Source of the DNA: Panax quinquefolius
Lineage: Eukaryota; Streptophyta; Magnoliopsida; Apiales; Araliaceae
NCBI GenBank assembly: GCA_020205615.1
Contig: CM035151.1
Coordinates: forward strand, 19,371,326-19,435,325
Direction: 5' to 3'
Length of the DNA: 64,000 nt
The notes under the pieces were generated by a model, which saw only the letters and a program-made list of their open reading frames with translations, did no database searches and had not been told where the DNA came from. Both the position numbers and the translations under genes were made by a program. Positions within the stretch are counted from its first letter, which is position 1. Each line of letters begins with the position of its first letter. This document shows, one piece after another, positions 61,573 through 64,000 of the stretch.

Positions 61573-62894
61573 GTTATTGGTGAATTAAGGGAGTAGGTAA
61601 TCCTAATGTGTGCGTGTATGTATATTATATAGGATTATATATCTCTGATGTGGTGTTGTAGATGATAAACAGATTAGATAAAACAGTTGGGTTTTCTTTT
61701 TGAGTTGAAAAAACAGCAAGATTTGTTACTTTCAAAATGGAGAGAGGGATTTTAAAGTGAATAAGAAGTCTAAAGGTGTTGAAACTAATGAATGCTGGCA
61801 GGTCCGTCCTATCTTTAGGAATGGCGTATTTGTATTAAAGTGTGTGAATAATTAATATGACCATTTTATGAGCGTTGACTATCTGATTTGGAAAATCAAC
61901 AAGTAACCGTCAGTAATTATTATTATTATTAGTATTAGTATTAGTATTAGTATTTGGGTGCTTGAAATGCAGGTGAACTAATCTGTGTCTGTTAATTTGT
62001 TCTTTTTATTTTTTTTATGATAATGAGATTTGAGAATAAATAACTTCCGTAGGTGAACTAAAAACTTCGTCAGCTAAATATTAGGGAATAAAACAACAGC
62101 AATCAACCCACTTAAGTTTGATTGGGACTTTTATTGTTTATTTTTCCAAATTATAAATAATTCAAGGAACAGGATATTGGGTATCCACGTTAAATATTCA
62201 AAATTCTACATAATTTTGAGATAAAGTAGCAATAATTATCAAGAGAGAATAATAATAATAAATACAATAAATGTGGAGAAAAACAACTATTCATTTGAAG
62301 CTATTTTTCTTTTACAGTTAAAATATTTAGGGCTTGATTGATAACCCAGTTGAGATGTTGAAGACAATAAGTAAGTATCAAGTTAAATAAGATTGTTTGA
62401 TAATTAAAAAAACACGATCAGCCAAAAACAAATTTATTTTTAAATTCATCCAAATGGGACGTATGCTTAACTTGAATACTTCATATCATGCCCAAAAAAC
62501 TCGGTGCCTTCTTATTAATTGCATGAGTAGTATGCATGGCCCTATATTTTTACCTTTTTATCCTTCTTATTGTTTCAATCATAATTTCTCATCCTCAGCC
62601 AAAACAGCCAGTTATGCTATTATTATTTTATGAAGAGCGAGTTGGTAATAAAAACTCTTATTATTTCCTGTTCAGGTTTGCAATGAGAACTCAACCCAAG
62701 CTTATTTTTCTTTTCACGTGCTTTGTACGAGGAGAAGAAGAAGAAGAAAGCAATCCATTAATTTTGATAACTTCTCCCATACTTGTTTCTAGGTCATACA
62801 AAATTTCTTTTACAAGATAAATCTTTTATTCTTCTTATTAGGCCATCCGCCATCCAACTCTCAGATTTCACGGACTCTAGTTTTATTTATTCAT

Positions 62895-62941
<47 letters not shown>

Positions 62942-63340
62942 CATCTGCTCTTGCTTGCGTAGACACTGTTTTTCATTATCTTTCTATATCTCAGTAAATT
63001 ACCTTACTAAAATAAGTTATACATTAACACCCTTAAAGCCCAAAATAAAACAAAAAGGAAAATAAAACATCGTTTGGACCACAAGGTTAAACTTGCTATG
63101 TAGTTTTCTCAGAATTCCCTAGTGCCACCAGCCTAAATGTCCAAACTTAGGTATGTAGACACAAGTCAGGTATTGTTGAAACTTAGGTATGTAGTACACA
63201 AGTCGGGTAATGATACGCAGAAACCTTGGCCAGCCAAAAATTGGGCAAATTACTGACTAAAATAAAAGGCTAGCAATACAAGAGTATTAACTTGGAGAAA
63301 ATTCATAATACGGCTATCTGAGACTAGAAATTTCTACTGC
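61573..63340. other. Intergenic DNA between PP2C-like and eL14 genes, with microsatellites
   Basis: The PP2C-like promoter lies at the left end (minus-strand gene starts at 61572) and the eL14 3' UTR at the right. A tattag/agta hexamer-type repeat occupies 61917-61954 and (TC)n/(AC)n runs occupy 62898-62940. Open frames at 62397-62820 have no recognisable product. Nothing else is identified. Confidence 0.5.
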
Positions 63341-64000
63341 TTATGCTGTGGTCTCTTTCTTTAGTTTGGCAAGCTCTTGCCTGACCAAACTAGCCTTCTG
63401 CAAATACATATTAAATGAAATGGATTAGATTAAAGGAACAAAATTATACTTATCTGAAGGCATATAAATCGTGACACGGATGAACGCTTTTAACAAATAA
63501 TAACAGGATCCTATTAGACAAACCTTGATTTTCGCCAACATGAGCTTGAACCTATCAAAATCAGTAAGGGCTGCCCTTCGTTTCTGAACAATCAGCTTTT
63601 TGCCCCAAGAGCTGTTCTCCCACTTGTTCTTAACATCTGGCATGATTTGAGAAAACAGTTAGACCCAACTTCTAGCATTGCATATAAATGAATACAAGAA
63701 GCTTCACATTTTTTTTATACCTGCAGCCTCCATTGCTTCAATCAATACCTTTTTCTTTGGGGTCCTTTTGATGTCAATTATGATATCTGTTAGTGTGAGC
63801 CTCTTAAAGTTTATTTGGCATCTCACCATATCAGGTGCATCCACAAGAGCCTGAACAATTGTAAAACATTAATAACTAAACACTTCAGAACATTATGTGT
63901 TTTAGTTAAAATGGACTTTATGACTTATTTAACGAAAAAAGACATTTCAGCCATTTAACGATATTTCCATCACAGTCACAGCATGAGATAGATTAGAGGC
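63341..64000 (-). CDS. RPL14: 60S ribosomal protein eL14, 3' exons (partial)
   Basis: eL14 is a component of the large cytosolic ribosomal subunit. Three minus-strand exons are visible: 63721-63850 ([20 protein letters not shown], then [20 protein letters not shown]), 63524-63636 ([20 protein letters not shown], then [18 protein letters not shown]) and 63341-63397 ([18 protein letters not shown], stop TAA). All junctions are GT-AG and phases match. Residues agree with plant eL14 at nearly every remembered position. The N-terminal exons (MGFKRFVEIGRVAL-like) are beyond the window edge; 63851-64000 is intron. Intact as far as visible. Confidence 0.93.

Overview
This window is nuclear DNA of a flowering plant, most likely a eudicot. 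The evidence is multi-exon genes with GT-AG introns, plant-only families (a CIP7-like protein, a plant casein-kinase-1-like kinase, a small ENTH protein), abundant AT-rich intergenic DNA, chromovirus-type Ty3/gypsy elements, a Mutator-like element, hAT-like elements and several MITEs. Nothing bacterial, organellar or viral was recognised. All gene models were built by hand from splice-site phase and recalled family sequence; no alignment was run.

Layout. 1-2.6 kb: AT-rich repeats, a Stowaway-like MITE inside a larger inverted repeat, and a 1.4-kb hAT-like element. 3.1-4.8 kb (+): the last exons of an NDR (AGC) kinase whose catalytic exons lie outside or are lost. 5.4-6.9 kb: a G-rich minisatellite. 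7.8-24.1 kb (+): the splicing factor SF3B5, only 87 codons but spread over 16.3 kb, because intron 1 holds a 3.4-kb palindromic transposon composite carrying glycine-rich RNA-binding-protein fragments and intron 3 holds a complete 10-kb Ty3/gypsy element in antisense. 26.7-31.8 kb (+): a complete 14-exon casein kinase 1-like gene. 34.5-35.9 kb (+): a small ENTH-domain gene with a one-base frame break in exon 1. 37.4-48.7 kb: a Mutator-like element with an exact 9-bp target duplication. It carries a GRF zinc-finger/transmembrane ORF and a deleted transposase, and a second Ty3/gypsy element is nested in the 5' UTR intron of the GRF gene. 49.2-58.6 kb (+): a complete 13-exon CIP7-like gene with a small hAT-like insert in intron 6. 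59.4-61.6 kb (-): a PP2C-like gene that lacks the metal-binding aspartates and has a frame break; its first intron holds three MITE-like hairpins. 63.3-64 kb (-): the 3' exons of ribosomal protein eL14.

Host genes are ordinary housekeeping or signalling genes and do not form a pathway. The distinctive part of the window is how transposons sit in and around them: two insertions turn a tiny spliceosome gene into a 16-kb transcription unit, and an 11-kb nested element lies about 450 bp upstream of the CIP7-like start codon. Six insertions could be delimited by target-site duplications: GTGAT and CAATG for the gypsy elements, TACTTTATT for the MULE, GATAGATA and AATCTAGT for the hAT-like elements, and TA for the MITE.
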